NCBI RefSeq assembly: GCF_000208865.1
Contig: NC_018397.1
Coordinates: 3,162,001-3,226,000, forward strand
Direction of reading: 5' to 3'
Length of the DNA stretch: 64,000 nucleotides
Origin: Neospora caninum Liverpool
Lineage: Eukaryota; Apicomplexa; Conoidasida; Eucoccidiorida; Sarcocystidae
Shown: positions 13,001 to 24,703 of the stretch, piece by piece
Numbering within the stretch: the first letter of the stretch is position 1
How the letters are laid out: each line of letters starts with the position of its first letter
Position numbers and translations under genes: made by a program
The notes under the pieces: model-generated
What the model saw: the letters and a program-made list of their open reading frames with translations, nothing else
Database searches by the model: none
Told to the model about the DNA's origin: nothing

Positions 13001-13239
13001 GCGCGGTCCCCCACCAGGTGGGAAAACACGAGAAGGCCCGTTCGCCTGTGAGAGTGATACGTGCTCGCCAGACTTCCGCGCCACTGCACCGTTCTCGCTC
13101 GCTCCGTCTCGGTTATCTTCGAGCGCGTCTCTACCTCTTGGGCGTTTTCCCTGTGGTCTCGCCTTTCCCTCTCTCCCCCCCTGTTTCTTGTTCTCTTTCT
13201 ATGTCCATCATATCTCTTCGATGCGGATCTTCCCGGGGG
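10071..13239. other. Convergent intergenic region
   Basis: Between the 3' ends of gene B and kish. Composition is more even than in the flanking genes and the ORFs are short, with no recognisable domain. A 75-base AT-richer patch around 11565-11640 reads MLIKFRRYWYFISMWMAY on the minus strand and could be an organellar fragment, but this is not demonstrated. Nothing else stood out. Confidence 0.5.
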
Positions 13240-13458
13240 TCACCTGAAGAAGAGAGTGGTGAACGCCATCACAATGCACGCGACGGAAACGTAGCCCGAG
13301 AGCCTGTCTCCGACAACTGCGAGCTTGCCGAGTACGCCTTTGAAGCCGGGCTGTTTGTTGTCGATTAGGGAAGGGAAGCGAGGGCGGAGGTACGTGCAAG
13401 TGCAGATCGCCAGGATGACGACCGTCAGCATCGACTGGAAGTTGAAGAGGGCCGACAT
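13240..13458 (-). CDS. TMEM167: Protein kish (TMEM167 family)
   Basis: A 72-residue protein, the same length as kish proteins of animals and plants. It starts [14 protein letters not shown], followed by a Cys-Thr-Cys-rich helix end and a short loop ([10 protein letters not shown]). The second membrane segment is near residues 52-70 ([17 protein letters not shown]). The family pattern MSAIFNFQSLLTV...SLLD...CVVMAF is kept throughout. Kish proteins are small Golgi/ER membrane proteins needed for constitutive secretion; that role is family knowledge. The gene is intronless within its CDS. The reading frame is open upstream of this ATG, but the match to the family begins exactly here, which fixes the start. 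The upstream sequence is low complexity and best read as 5' UTR. Confidence 0.95.
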   Translation of the reverse strand: MSALFNFQSMLTVVILAICTCTYLRPRFPSLIDNKQPGFKGVLGKLAVVGDRLSGYVSVACIVMAFTTLFFR

Positions 13459-16193
13459 TGCGGAAGGAGAACGAGCGGGAAACAAGAGGAGTTCACGTGA
13501 GAGACGACGACGAAAAGGAAAGGGGGACACGGAAGGACAGGTGAAAAAGACAGACGGGCCAAGCAAAATCAAGACAGAGTGACGGCGAGAAGCCGGCGAG
13601 GAACAAACGAACAGAACACGACGGGCAGCCACGAGTCCAGAGGAAAACGAAAAGAAGAGAACGGTTGAAGAAGGGAACGGATGAAGAAGGGAAACTGAAA
13701 AGGCAGGGATGGTAAACGAGCCGAGAAGAAGCGGACGAAGAATGACAGAGAGCGCAAGGAGGGGAGCTGGGGGGAGACGTAGGCGCACCGCCTCGCGAAG
13801 GGAAGAAACAGGAGAAGGCACAAAAAAATGGACGAGTCCACACCAACGAAGAGACTGAAGTCAGAAAAGACCGGGGAAGCAGATTGATAGGAATGAGAGG
13901 AAAAGATCTGAAAGAGACAACGAAGAAACTACCGCACCCGTGCTAGCGAGGACGACACAGCACTTGCGAACGAGAGCGCAAGACGCATGCGATATTGCCG
14001 GATAAAGAGAAAGGAATCGCCAAAAAAACTGGAGCCTGAGAAAAAGGCAAGATGAAGAAGAACGGAAGACACGAAGGAGAGCAAACAGAGGAAACAAAAC
14101 GGCGGGGCAACTACGAAACAAAGGGTCACCAGTGGACACGCTTGGATTTCCTCGTCACTTCTCTCGTACTATGTCTTGCTCTCTCTATCAGAGAAAAAAC
14201 CCTCACTTTGTTTGCTTCGTTTCTCACAGGGAAAGTCTATTCTTTTTCGGTGTAGCTTTGCCGGCCTTTCTTCGCGTTTTCGTCGCGGTTTTCCCGGCTG
14301 TTTCGCTCAAAATCCCCTGCGGCTGCTGCATGCACCGGCACACACATTTCTGCGCTTTCATGGCAAACCCGTGAGCAGCACGGCGCATCGAAGGCAGGGC
14401 AACCAAGTAATTCCGTCCTGTCTCAGATATCATGGGGTTGAGTCCCCAGGCCACACGGATTTACCGGTCGTTCTACGCAAGAATCGACTACGTTTCCCGA
14501 TCGTCGTGCTCCAGTTCCCCTCCTTTTTCACGTCCACTCTCGAGTGTAAGTTTTTTCAACGCTCTGAGCCAGCATCTCAAATGCGTTGCGACCCCGTCGA
14601 GAAGGCAGAACGAGCGAATGAGGAAAGAAAGACGCCGACTGGGAAGCGCTTCTTTCCTCTGAGTCTACACGCGCAAAAACAATTGGGGAGAAGCGCCCAG
14701 AGAAGCTTCCCTATTTCGACCTTGCATGTGGTTCCGGAAAACGGACGGTGCACTATATGACCACGTAGCAAACCCGGCCGGTGTGTCCACGCGAGCGAGG
14801 TAAGGACCGGGCCCGGGAAACCATGGAGCATTTGTTTGCTCTTCAACGCACGAGAGACATTCTATGTAGTCTTCTTCAAAGTACTGCGTTCTTACCGACT
14901 GCTAATGATGGTTGGGACGAAACGGGTTGGCCTTGTTGCAAGGAATGGCAACAGACACCACCAGGGAGGTACCGGATAGACGCTGCAGCACACGCGCGGA
15001 ATCAGTTCCTTTGGCTGCGGACTGTGGTCCACTCACCAGAGCGCCGAAAGGACGAGACTCTGGAACGGGAAAAGAGCTCTTCTGTCACGGGCGTCACTGG
15101 CCTTCCCGGTACGACTCCATTTCGTCCCCGCACTGCTGTACATGCTGAAGCGCCGCTTCTGCGCGCGCTGTCGTCAGCGCTCCGAATGCAGAAACCGAAA
15201 AAAGCGAGGCAGCCACGGGTATCGACAGCTGTGCAAGAGGTTCACCACACAAGGTGCCCAACCACGAGACACACTGAGAGAGTCTAGCAGGGGCATGTCG
15301 CTCTCCTGGTGGTATTGCTGTTAGCCTGCAATAGAAACGATGGTGTGGCAAACGCCGTTTCTTGCCGCTCGTGGTTTCTATTCAAGCAGGCGCTGGAACG
15401 AACCTTCATGCACAAAAACACGTTTCTACACATGAGCCTCTAACCGGGAATCCCTCTGATAGGCTCAACCAGCTCCAGTCAGAAGCACTGGTTATTACCA
15501 CGGTTATCGGTTCTACGCACACTGTTTAGCGAAGACGGGGGAAAGCATGTTGAATGCTTGTTTGGGGCGCCCTTGTTCGACTTTGGGGAGGCGCGGGAAG
15601 TCGTGTCGGAACCCGTTTCAGTGCTGCAAAACCTCCAACTGCATCGCACACGTGGGACCGTTTTTGTAGATTTGGTAACACCGCGGCACACACAGGGGCC
15701 ACGCAGTTCCGCCTCTCTATCTTGAAGGGATCAGTTTGATTTCACAATCCACACGTCCCTCAAGGATTTTTGTATCTCGGAACGGGCAACCCAAAAGAAG
15801 CTGTCGTGGCTGCAACTGCGTCGCTGCGTCCTGCAGCATTTTTGTGTGCTTCGTTTTTATATCAGCCCCCTCCCAGTTACACTTCCAGCTCTCGCTTACA
15901 CCGCACACGAAGAAAACGTGTTGCCTCATCGCATAAACAGCGAAGCGTCCCGTCGTCCTCTGGCACTGGAACGGTGGTGCTGATCTTCTTGGCTCGCCAT
16001 ATACGAGGAGACTGCAGACGATGGCGCGGATTTAGCTCGTCTCAGAAACCAGACGTGTGCCCCTGACCCCGCTAGGCGATCTTTGTTACCCCTCGCAAAG
16101 AATGTGCGAACCCGGGTTCCATAAACGTGATGAACGGGTGGGAGAAAGCGCGAGTGAACTCCTATCGTCGACTAGCTATTAGCCGATGTCTTT

Positions 16194-16886
16194 GTGTTGC
16201 AAGGGCTTCCGGCAATAGGCCTTGCCTCTGCCTTCAGACACGAAGACGTGGATGAAAACGGGGGAGACGAAGAGAGTGCAGAACATTTCCTTTCTATCCT
16301 CCAAGCAGTTTCGGGCAGGTTCTTTGAAACGCCCACAACAACCGAACCGACAGGAACAGAAAACGAACAGACGCGAAAAGACGAACAGACGCGAAACGAC
16401 GAACAGACGCGAAAAGACGAACAGACACCACACAGGGCCGCAGACGCGGAAGAACACGTCGGTAAGATTGACGAAAGAAAGGCATTGAGAACCAAAGAAA
16501 TCACATCTTCTTGTACAGAAAGGCTGCGTAGTCATGCCCTGATTCCCCCGGCAGGTTTGTCAGAAATGACCGTTCCACAAGACAGGCGTGGACCCAGCAC
16601 TCGCCGTCGCTCACACAGGGAGTGTGCATACACTATGAAACCCTGGCGCACGCTGCATTGCAGCACCACCGCCGTTCTCCTTTTCCAGTGCTCGCACAAG
16701 ATGGGGCATCAGAGGATCATTCTGCGTTTCCTCTTTACTCTCAGCAGAGACACACCGGACACACACAACGTTCACCCCGTGCTCCTCTCCACCACAGACA
16801 ACCCACGGAGGCCAGTAATTGCTCAACAAGCGAATGCCAGTCCACCGCCTGCCAGCGCCGATACACGTACCACAAACATAGTGTAA
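16194..16886 (+). other. Unassigned ORF with 18-nt tandem repeat, doubtful gene
   Basis: A 230-codon open frame whose central part encodes repeats of the form EQTRKD/EQTRND. The repeat unit is a multiple of three, so it preserves the frame. There is no recognisable domain, no clear signal peptide or splice structure, and the 3' part runs into an AT microsatellite. It may be a chance ORF over a minisatellite. Confidence 0.2.
16363..16426. repeat. 18-nt tandem repeat
   Basis: About 3.5 copies of ACGAACAGACGCGAAAAG, with one copy carrying AAACG in place of AAAAG. Confidence 0.85.
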
Positions 16887-16912
16887 TATATATATATATA
16901 TATATATATATG
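16885..16912. repeat. AT microsatellite
   Basis: An uninterrupted TA/AT dinucleotide run followed by degenerate GATATA repeats. Confidence 0.95.
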
Positions 16913-17205
16913 GAGATATAGATAAAGATATATAGATATAGTTGTACCGCACCGTGTTCCTGCCGTATCTCGGGCGCCCTCAAAGACGGCACGGAAACCA
17001 CACGTTCCCAAACCTCGCGCTTGTCTCCAAAAAATCCATATGTGTCTATCTGCTACGCTCTCCGTAGGAAAACGCATGCGTCTGCGTGGTGCACATGTGC
17101 GCGGCTGCGTGTTAGGAAGGCTCAGTCATTGCAACGAATACGACACGCACGCTGGCGTGGTTCGACTACTCCAGTTTTCTCTCAGCGACGTTCTCTGCAT
17201 TTTGT

Positions 17206-20200
17206 CTAGTAGGAGATTGGCCATCTTGCGGTGTCGGAGTCTCTGATTCGCCGCTCGTGTCTCCCCCTCCTTCGTCCACTGAAAGTCGCTTCGTCGTCCA
17301 CCCAGTTCCAAGCAGCCTCGCCGCCGAGTCTTCTCTCTCCGTCTTGTCGCCCTTCACCCGGCGTGTCTTCCTCGCCGCCCCACAGCGTCTCGTAGATCCT
17401 TCGACTCGGCGTCACATATTCCGCCGGCAGACCGCGTGGACCCTTTCGGGCTTTCCGAGCAGAGCCAGAGGGAAGGTGTTTTCGGGCCGACGAGGGCGAA
17501 GTCGACTCAAACACATCAGAGGAAGGATAAGCGGCTTGCGAGGAAGAAGACTTCGGCCGCCTGCCTGGTCGGCGACTTCGTCCGTCGCTGGACCGTGCCT
17601 CGTCGACGGAGGACAACGAAGAAGCGGACAGATGTGCGCACGACAGCGCATGGGTGGCGCGGAGAGACGACCGAATTGCCAGCAAGTCGGAAGGTGCTTC
17701 TGCAAGGTGAGAGCACACCAGCAGAGGAAACGATAGCACCTAATGCGAATGCCAGGACACTGATAGCCCACCTTGCAGAGCGACAAAAGAGACAGAGACA
17801 CACACAGAGCAGACGCACCTCTCACACACAGGGAGAGTCCGCGTCTTAGGAAACGCTTTTCCCCCCTCTGCCGTTGTGTATGTGCTGTCTTGGAGTCTCT
17901 GCCCCGATCTTGCCTTTCGCGCGATTTCCTTACCTGAGCAACACGGGCCAGTGCAGGTTTTCGCGCGCGCTTCGCGCATCTTGGCCCGTGCCTGCCAGTG
18001 AAGTGTGAGGATGTATCCGGCGGCAGCGCCCACGAGAACGGCGAAGGGGGCGTATAGAGCCCACGGGCCTTCGGAGTTGGCGAAGGGTGGCGATCCGTCT
18101 GCTTCGGAGTCTCTCTCCTCCTCGCTCGCCACTGCCAATGGACTGTCTGGGGCCGCGCCTGCGGCAGAGTCTCGGTCTGACGTCTCTGCGCCTCCCCAAG
18201 GCGCGACAAACGCAACAGCTCGATCCCACCACGAGGACTCGCCCAAGCCCGCCGCTCCGCCGCCGCCGCGCGCCTGCGAGGCTGCCATCGCCACCGCGGG
18301 GCGAGGTGTCTCCACTGTCTCCTCTGAGGCCTTGTCCTTTCGCACAAAGTTAAGATGGTCCACTTGCGTCGTGAGCCACCTGAGGACTTTGGCGGGGACG
18401 CCGTCTCCCGAAATCGCGGCGACAGGTCCCCCGGCCTCCGGAGCTTCCGGGGCATCGGGTTTGCGTTCTCCAAGTGGCGTCGCGGTCTCTCCAGGCTGCG
18501 GCCCTTCGTGACCCGGCGAGAAGCCGGTTTCGCCTGCTGCGTTTGCGCCCGCCTGCACGGACGAAGCGAGAACGGGGCGGGACAGCGGTGGAGGCGCGCC
18601 CAAGTGGACGATTCCGAGGGAAACGGGGTCAGTGTCGAGGCGGCTGGTGTACAGACAGAGGGCTAGTTCCACAGGGAGATCCTCGCCACTGATCGACAGA
18701 GCGAGAGGAACCGAGACGTCAACGAAAGTGTCTTCTCTGGCCGACGGTGCGTGCCTCGCCGTCGATTCTCTTCCGTTCTCACTATTGTCTCCTGCTGGGG
18801 TCTCCCGTTCGACACGCCCGGCGTCGCGTTCGACCTTTCGTTCCCTGTCTGTATTTTCTCCGCCCTCTCCGACCTGCCGCATGCGGTTCCCTGCGAGCGG
18901 CAACGAGGCGCGCAAACTCGTCAGAGCGAGAGCCTGACTGGAGTACGGACCCTCACACCCTCCTGACAGTTTCGTCTTCACTACCACGAGAGCCGCCTTG
19001 AGCGCTTCCCTGATGTCTGCCTTGGTAAACCGTTTTCCGCGGGAAGACTCGCTTCCTCGGAACCCTGAAACGGACCGAAGTCTTTGTTCGCTATTCAGCA
19101 ACGTAGCCGACCCTCTCATCTGCGTCTCCACGCCTCGAGACGAGTCCCGCTCTGCCCACCGCCCGTCTCCCGCTTCCGCGCCGGTGTCGGTCCGCTCCAG
19201 AGACGCCGTCAGACCCTCGTCGGCTCCGTCGCGACACGTGCCACCTGCCAAGACGCCCGCGCCCGTGTGCCGCGCGCCGGGGGATCGCCGAGTGTGTTTT
19301 CTTCTTCCCGTCCCCACTCGCGCGCTTCGGCCCTCGTCTGTGCCTTCGACGCTCTCCGGGCCTCTCCAGAAGGACGAGGCTCCACAGACGTCCTCTCCAT
19401 CTGCATGCGCAGACACCCGAACCGACGGAGGGTCACCCTGCGGCCTCGAGGCGCCACGGGGGGGAGCGAGCCGAAGGGGGAGAGCGAGATGGACATCGTA
19501 GTTCCCGTTGAGGGACATGACACTGGGCGCTGCATGCAAAACCGGGAGCGACAGAGAAGAGGAAGAAGACTGCAGAGGCCCCCTCGTCCCGTTCTCGCCT
19601 CGGTTCGTGTCTCCAACGTCCTCGTTTTCTGTGGAGACGAGCCCTGCGACGTCGCCTCTCGCAGCGACAGCTTCGCGACGACCCACACCGTGTCTGTGCG
19701 CCCGACCTCCCTGAACACCCATCTCCACTCTGGGCTTTGCACACTTGTCTCCTGCGCTGCCTCCGCCGCGGGCCCCGCTGTCTTTTTCCCGACCCCACAC
19801 GCAGCCGTCGGGGACTCGGCCGAACGCGACTGCCAGAGACTGTCGATTCGCCTGCCGTTCCTGTGACCTTGCGCCCCCTGGCGCCTTTGCCTCCCTCGGT
19901 GTCTCTGCCGACTCCGCAGACGTGAAGCCTTCTGCAGGGTCTCCGTTAAACGGAGCCACTGAGGAAGCAAGCGATGGAAACGAAGAGAGAGAGGAGGAAG
20001 GTGGCTGTACCCAGTGCATGCAGACAACCACGTCTTGTCCCCACAGCTCATCGGTGGGGGCGGCGAAGGAGACAGAATAAAGTTGGCCCTCCGCGCTGTC
20101 CCCCGGGATTCCCGGGATCCCGTTTAGAGGAGAGACAGCGCGTTCAGGCGCCCCTTGCGCAATGGGCGGAGATGCACAGATGCCAGCAGAGGCGTCCCCG

Positions 20201-21174
20201 TTCGCATGGGAGCCATGCACTGTCTGCTCCTTGATCCGTCCGGGTGTCTCTTCTTTCCTGTCTTCTTCGTTTGCGTCTCCAGTGGGCGCCGTGGGCTGCA
20301 CACCGGCTGCCTCCGATGAGCGCATTCCGACGCTCGCGCCTCCTCCACTTCTGTGCGTCTTTTCTCCCTGCCCTAGGGGCGGTGCATCTGCGCTGTCTCC
20401 TGCATGGTCTCGAATGAGGAGACTCCCTTGCGGGTCCTTTGCGTCCCCTCGCCTGCCTCCGGCGTGGAGAGAGAAGGCAGCAGAGGCGGGAAGCGAAGAG
20501 AAAGAAGGATAGCGGAACGAAAGGCGAACGCCCCATCCGTTGTCCGGGTCGCTGGAGGCCTGGAAGAGACCTTGAGTTGGCAGCCATGCGTGACCGCGCG
20601 TCGGCAGCAAGGTCGAGAACGACGAGGCGAATCTTCTGTGTGTCTCGGTTTCAGAGAAAGGTCCGAACTGAGAGGAAAACGAAGACGGACCCTTTCTGTC
20701 GACCGTTTTTTGAGATGGACTGGGCAAGGCGTCCGGCGTTTCGACGTGATGCCGAACGGGAGACAAAATTTGAGGTGTCGAGACACCCGACGCAGATTTC
20801 CTCTCCTGGGCAGCGTCGCGTGCACGCACAGCTTCGGGTGTATCTACACCTGACCACGGGGCGCTAGCCACGTCCTTGAGGGACGAGGAAGCCCCGCTAT
20901 TCTTCGCAGGCCCGCCATGCTGCTGACTCAACGGGGCATTTGTACTGGTGGGTGGCGAAAGGGAAGATGGAGGCGAAGAAGTGGTGTGGGGGCGCGGAGG
21001 CGAAGGTGTGCGTACACCTGGAAGATGTGTGGGACCGGGGATCGTCGCGAGGGGCGAAGCGGACGGCGCCCTGAGGGCAGAGACGAGAGCGGAGACGCCG
21101 CCCGAGAAGAGGAGAGGAAAGAAAACGCAGACGAGAAAAGAAAAGTATCGACAGACAACGACAGGGCCCTCCAT
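17206..21174 (-). CDS. Gene C: large type I membrane protein with cleavable leader
   Basis: Two exons, 21174-17934 and 17699-17206, joined in phase 1 at GT-AG sites, give 1244 aa. The start MEGPVVVCRYF leads into a strong signal peptide (FLVCVFFPLLFSGGVSALV). The long lumenal part is rich in Ser, Gly, Glu and Arg. Scattered ordered beta-like segments include GWGVRLSFRYPSF, ELWGQDVVVCMHWVQPP, NYDVHLALPLRL and VDVSVPLALSISGEDLP. One membrane span lies near residues 1042-1063 (YAPFAVLVGAAAGYILTLHW), followed by a basic, Ser-rich cytoplasmic tail of about 180 residues starting with a Cys-rich turn (CTGPCC). The topology resembles ER or secretory glycoproteins. I do not recognise the family. The frame is open 5' to 21525, but the signal peptide fixes the start at 21174. 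The last splice could differ. Confidence 0.72.
20837..20850. repeat. GGTGT...ACACC near-palindrome
   Basis: GGTGTATCTACACC. It lies inside gene C exon 1 and belongs to the recurrent near-palindrome family seen elsewhere in the window (perfect copy at 26965-26978). Confidence 0.6.
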
Positions 21175-22826
21175 GATATACGGGAAGACGAAGAAAAGAG
21201 CGCTGCACAGAAAGGGAGGAGACGGGTGCCGAAAACACAGGGGGAAGTGCCAGCATGAAGAGAGAGAAGACAGGGGAGGAAGACTTGGCCAGAGAAGGGA
21301 GGAAGAGGGAGAAAAACCCGTGACAACCCGCGCGAAGAACCACCCAGAGAGACAGACCACACGCTCGCTCCCTTCTTCTCTTTTCGTTTTTGCTCCTACA
21401 TCGCGGCCCAATGCTCGCTGATTCTGCAGGACCTTTTCCTGTCTCGCCTCGCTCGGCCCGCGCTCTCTGTGTTTGCCCGGGCAGAATCCCAGGCAATCGA
21501 CGAAGAAAGAAGCGTTGAGAAGCACACACAGGAAACGGGAGACATAACTTCTCTTTTAAAAAGATAAAGACAGAAAGTCCGAGAGAGCTCTTTGTCTCCC
21601 TTTCGGCGACAAGAGACCCCTCCGTGTCACCGTAGAGAGGAGACAGAAACAGGGAGAGGAGGGGAGAGCGAGTGGACGACGGAGAGGGGAAGAAGAGAGG
21701 CGAGAGCGAAAGAGACACTCTTCTTTAAATAAAAACAGTGTCTTCTCCACGTCGCTCGCTCTCAAAACGCCTCAGCCCTGAAAGGACACCGCATGCTGCA
21801 GTTTTTTCACTCCCGCAAAGGTTGCACGCGCGGTTCGAAGATCGACGCCGTCCGGTCCTTTCCCTGGGGGACTGTCCGCTCACCCGCCAACGAGGGCTCT
21901 CTGCGCTCTTTGTCTCTCTCTCAGGGTCCGAGAGAAAAGGACGAGAGGACACAGCGCAGGCGTGAAAGAGCCAGGGAGAAGAAGAACGCGAACAAAGTGA
22001 GCAAGTACAAGGGGAAAAAGTCGAGATTCTCGTTTTCTCTTGGGTCGAGGTTGCCACAGGGCGCCTCAGCGAAAGACACGCGTGTGTGCTCGGCCTTCTG
22101 TTCCGACACCGGAACCTTCTGCCGCGAGTGTGTCCTCTCACTCTTGAAGGGGGAGAAGAAACGCAGGAGGCAGACAGACGGCGAGAAAGAGAGAAGTCTC
22201 TCTCGCGTCGTCACCTTTCCTCTCGGAAGGAACGCCTTCTCCGTCTTCGATTGTGCTCTGTTTTCCGGCTTCTTCGTTTTGTCCCGTTGACGCGAACGCA
22301 ACTGGCGGCGAAATGGCCTCTTACCGCGTCTCTCTCTCGGTGCTCTAACGCCTTTGCAGTTCTCTTTCTTTCCGTTTCTCTTCCTGGTCCGAATTCGAGG
22401 AGAGAACGGCGTTTGGCGTTTTCGCTCCCTGCGTGGCCCCAGTCTCCGGCTGGCGCTCGTTGTGAGCTCGTCGTTCGACAGCGCAGAAAGGAAGAGGAGA
22501 CAGGAAAGACAAAACTCGACTGCCCAAACAGGAGACTTCTGCGCCGCTCGAGGAGCTCCGAAACGCGACGCCTTCCACGGTTCTCGACTCGCACAGGGTC
22601 AGATGTGGGACAGCAGTCTCAGGATGTGAATCGGAAGAGACACCGTTCCCGTGGTCTTTTCCTGCCTTTCCTTCCTGTTTTTTGAGTTTGCCGCGAAACC
22701 GCAGACGACACTCGAGCTGGTCAGAGACGAAGAATCAACGGAATTCAGAAGAGCGCACTGCGAGTGTGACAGCAAACAGAGAGAGAGGGGCAAGACGAAA
22801 CGCGAACGGGAAGATGGCGGAGGAGG
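21175..22826. other. Divergent promoter region of gene C and uL22
   Basis: This 1.65 kb stretch between two divergent starts must hold both 5' UTRs. Sequence is GA/CT-skewed with TGCATGC-type words (about 21791). No coding segment is supported. Confidence 0.55.
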
Positions 22827-24533
22827 ATGAGGGGTGTTTCTGTTTCACTCAATCATCTTCTTTCTCTCTTCCTCATTCTTGGCCTTCCGCAGCCCTCACA
22901 GCCACTGCCCGTCGCTTCCGGCCTCTCTGCATCCTCGCCCCTCGCGTCCCTCTCGCCCCTCTGTCTCTTCTCCGTCGCTCCGCGGCGGAGACGGAGAGAG
23001 ATGAACGGAGCGCTGCCCAGACCAAGTGTCTCGTGCGTATGTGAGGGAGTTCCTCAGCTGCCAGCATTGGCTGCGAGCACGCACAGGCAGGCGGATGCAG
23101 AAAAGGGAGGAAGAGCGCAAAGGCGAGAGAGAGAAGAGAGAAGCAGTTGGTGCTGCGGTATCCAAGGGCCCGCCTGGTCCGCAGGAGACGGTGAGAGGCT
23201 GTGGCGAGAGCGTCAGACAAGGCGGCAGTTGCAGAGGCGAAGAGAGAAGAGAGGATTTCCTCTTCTCCCTCGTCCATGGCGACGATCTGTCTCCGCTCTC
23301 GCCGAGCAGCCGGGAGCCGAAACGGTGAGATGGCCAGCTTCTTCTGGAGACTTCACCAGGAGGGACGGAACCGCGTTTCTCGCGAGTGTAGGTACACCGT
23401 GTCCGCGGCGTCCATCCGTGTTGGGTCCCCTCTCCACCGGCCGAACCTGTCTCCGTAGAGCTGCTTTCTCTTCTTTCCCACTGCGTTCCTTGTCAATTTC
23501 TTCTCGAGCTGATGCGTCGTCATCTCCGCAGGATGCTCCTCCGCACCGGCCATCGCCCTCCTCGGTTTCTGCTTTGGTACCTCACTCTCTTTGTCGTTCC
23601 TCCTTGCGTCTGTCGTCGGTACGCCGAGGTGCCCTGCATCATTGCGGATGTCCAGAAGTCTTCTCCAGTTGTTCCCCGTCGTCTCCTGCGCCTCGCAGGC
23701 CACCCGATCCCCCCTTCCCGTCTCGGCCTCGTCCACACTTGCCCTCACGATCGCTGTCTCTCTTGTCTTCTCTTTCGTCTTTCCCCTCTTCGTTTGTCCC
23801 TTCTCTTTCTTCTCCGTCGTCTTCCTCTTCTGCCTCCAGGTCCGTCTCCTCTGCCACATTTTTCGCCCCTTCTACCACTTTCTCTTTTTTCTTTTTCCCT
23901 TCGTCCCCCTCTTTCGCTTCTTCTCTGGTTTCTTCCTCTTCTCCCTTTTCCTCTTCTCGGTTGAACGCGACTCACCAAGACTTGCCTGCGCTGGCTCCTC
24001 CCGGCGGCGACCCGCCTGCTGACCTCTCCTCTTCCTCTCCCGGATTTCTCTCTGTGGAAGTGGACAACTTCGAGCCTTCCCCCGCGTACCTTCCGCCGCG
24101 TCTGCCGGTGCCGATGCACACCTTCCGCCCCCACCCTGCGCGTCAGCCCGGCGCCGCGGCTTCGCTCTTACCCCCCATCGCCCCAGGTGTCTCTCCAGCT
24201 CCGCGTCTCGCGCGGGCGGAGGCGCGCTATCAGCGTCTCTCGCCGATTAAAACGCGGCGCGTCCTGGCAGAGATCAAGGGTATGTCGATCGGGCGAGCTC
24301 TCGCGCACCTTGCCACCTCTCCGCGGCGGCCTGCCTTCCAGGTCTTCAAGACGATTCAGTCTGCGCTTGCAAACGCGATTCACGCTTTTGGAGCAGAGAC
24401 GCTCCAACCGAGAATCAAATCCATCACCGCCAACAACGGCCCAGTGATGAAACGCCCGTTCTTCAGAGCCAGAGGCAAGATGGACATCCTGAGGCGTCCC
24501 ACGACGCACATCCGAGTGATTCTCGAAGTCTGA
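22827..24533 (+). CDS. rpl22: Organellar large-subunit ribosomal protein uL22 (L22), probably apicoplast
   Basis: The last ~115 residues are a clear bacterial-type L22 domain: SPIKTRRVLAEIKGMSIGRA, then a helix with SALANAIHAFGA, the acidic-to-basic turn, and the beta-hairpin end MKRPFFRARGKMD...HIRVILEV. Every landmark of uL22 (K-RR-ADLI-G, NA-HN, MKR--PRAKGR) has a counterpart. uL22 lines the peptide exit tunnel of the large subunit. The product is nuclear-encoded and begins MRGVSVSLNHLLSLFLILGL, a signal-peptide-like core followed by an Arg/Ser-rich region, which fits a bipartite apicoplast leader. Mitochondrial targeting is the alternative. The ORF is 568 codons, about 450 longer than the bacterial protein. 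The Ser/Phe-rich middle (about 23450-23990) may contain one or more introns that I could not place with confidence. Confidence 0.9.
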   Translation: MRGVSVSLNHLLSLFLILGLPQPSQPLPVASGLSASSPLASLSPLCLFSVAPRRRRREMNGALPRPSVSCVCEGVPQLPALAASTHRQADAEKGGRAQRREREERSSWCCGIQGPAWSAGDGERLWRERQTRRQLQRRREKRGFPLLPRPWRRSVSALAEQPGAETVRWPASSGDFTRRDGTAFLASVGTPCPRRPSVLGPLSTGRTCLRRAAFSSFPLRSLSISSRADASSSPQDAPPHRPSPSSVSALVPHSLCRSSLRLSSVRRGALHHCGCPEVFSSCSPSSPAPRRPPDPPFPSRPRPHLPSRSLSLLSSLSSFPSSFVPSLSSPSSSSSASRSVSSATFFAPSTTFSFFFFPSSPSFASSLVSSSSPFSSSRLNATHQDLPALAPPGGDPPADLSSSSPGFLSVEVDNFEPSPAYLPPRLPVPMHTFRPHPARQPGAAASLLPPIAPGVSPAPRLARAEARYQRLSPIKTRRVLAEIKGMSIGRALAHLATSPRRPAFQVFKTIQSALANAIHAFGAETLQPRIKSITANNGPVMKRPFFRARGKMDILRRPTTHIRVILEV

Positions 24534-24660
24534 GGAAACCGCAAAGAGAACAGAGACAGCCGGAGGAAGGACAGGGATGAGAGAAGCAAATCCCCAGGGG
24601 GAGCTCCAAGGGTGCACGCGGCGGTCGTCACCCGGCTCTCTCTGCCCACACTCAGAGCGA

Positions 24661-24703
24661 GGCGCGTTGCGTAGAGGCGCGTTGCGTAGAGGCGCGTTGC
24701 GTC
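24661..24703. repeat. 15-nt tandem repeat
   Basis: Three copies of GGCGCGTTGCGTAGA, the last with one change (CGTCGA). Confidence 0.85.

Larger units (their letters stand above)
13459..17205. other. Intergenic region upstream of kish
   Basis: The first kilobase or so is purine-rich on the plus strand and probably carries the 5' UTR and promoter of kish. From about 14.4 to 17.1 kb there is no recognisable coding sequence apart from a plus-strand ORF at 16194-16886 containing an 18-nt repeat. An AT microsatellite lies at 16885-16912. Confidence 0.5.

Noticed and set aside
17412..18473. 353-codon minus-strand ORF overlapping gene C in another frame
   Set aside because: It crosses the gene C intron and overlaps its transmembrane and tail coding sequence; Arg-rich shadow frame.
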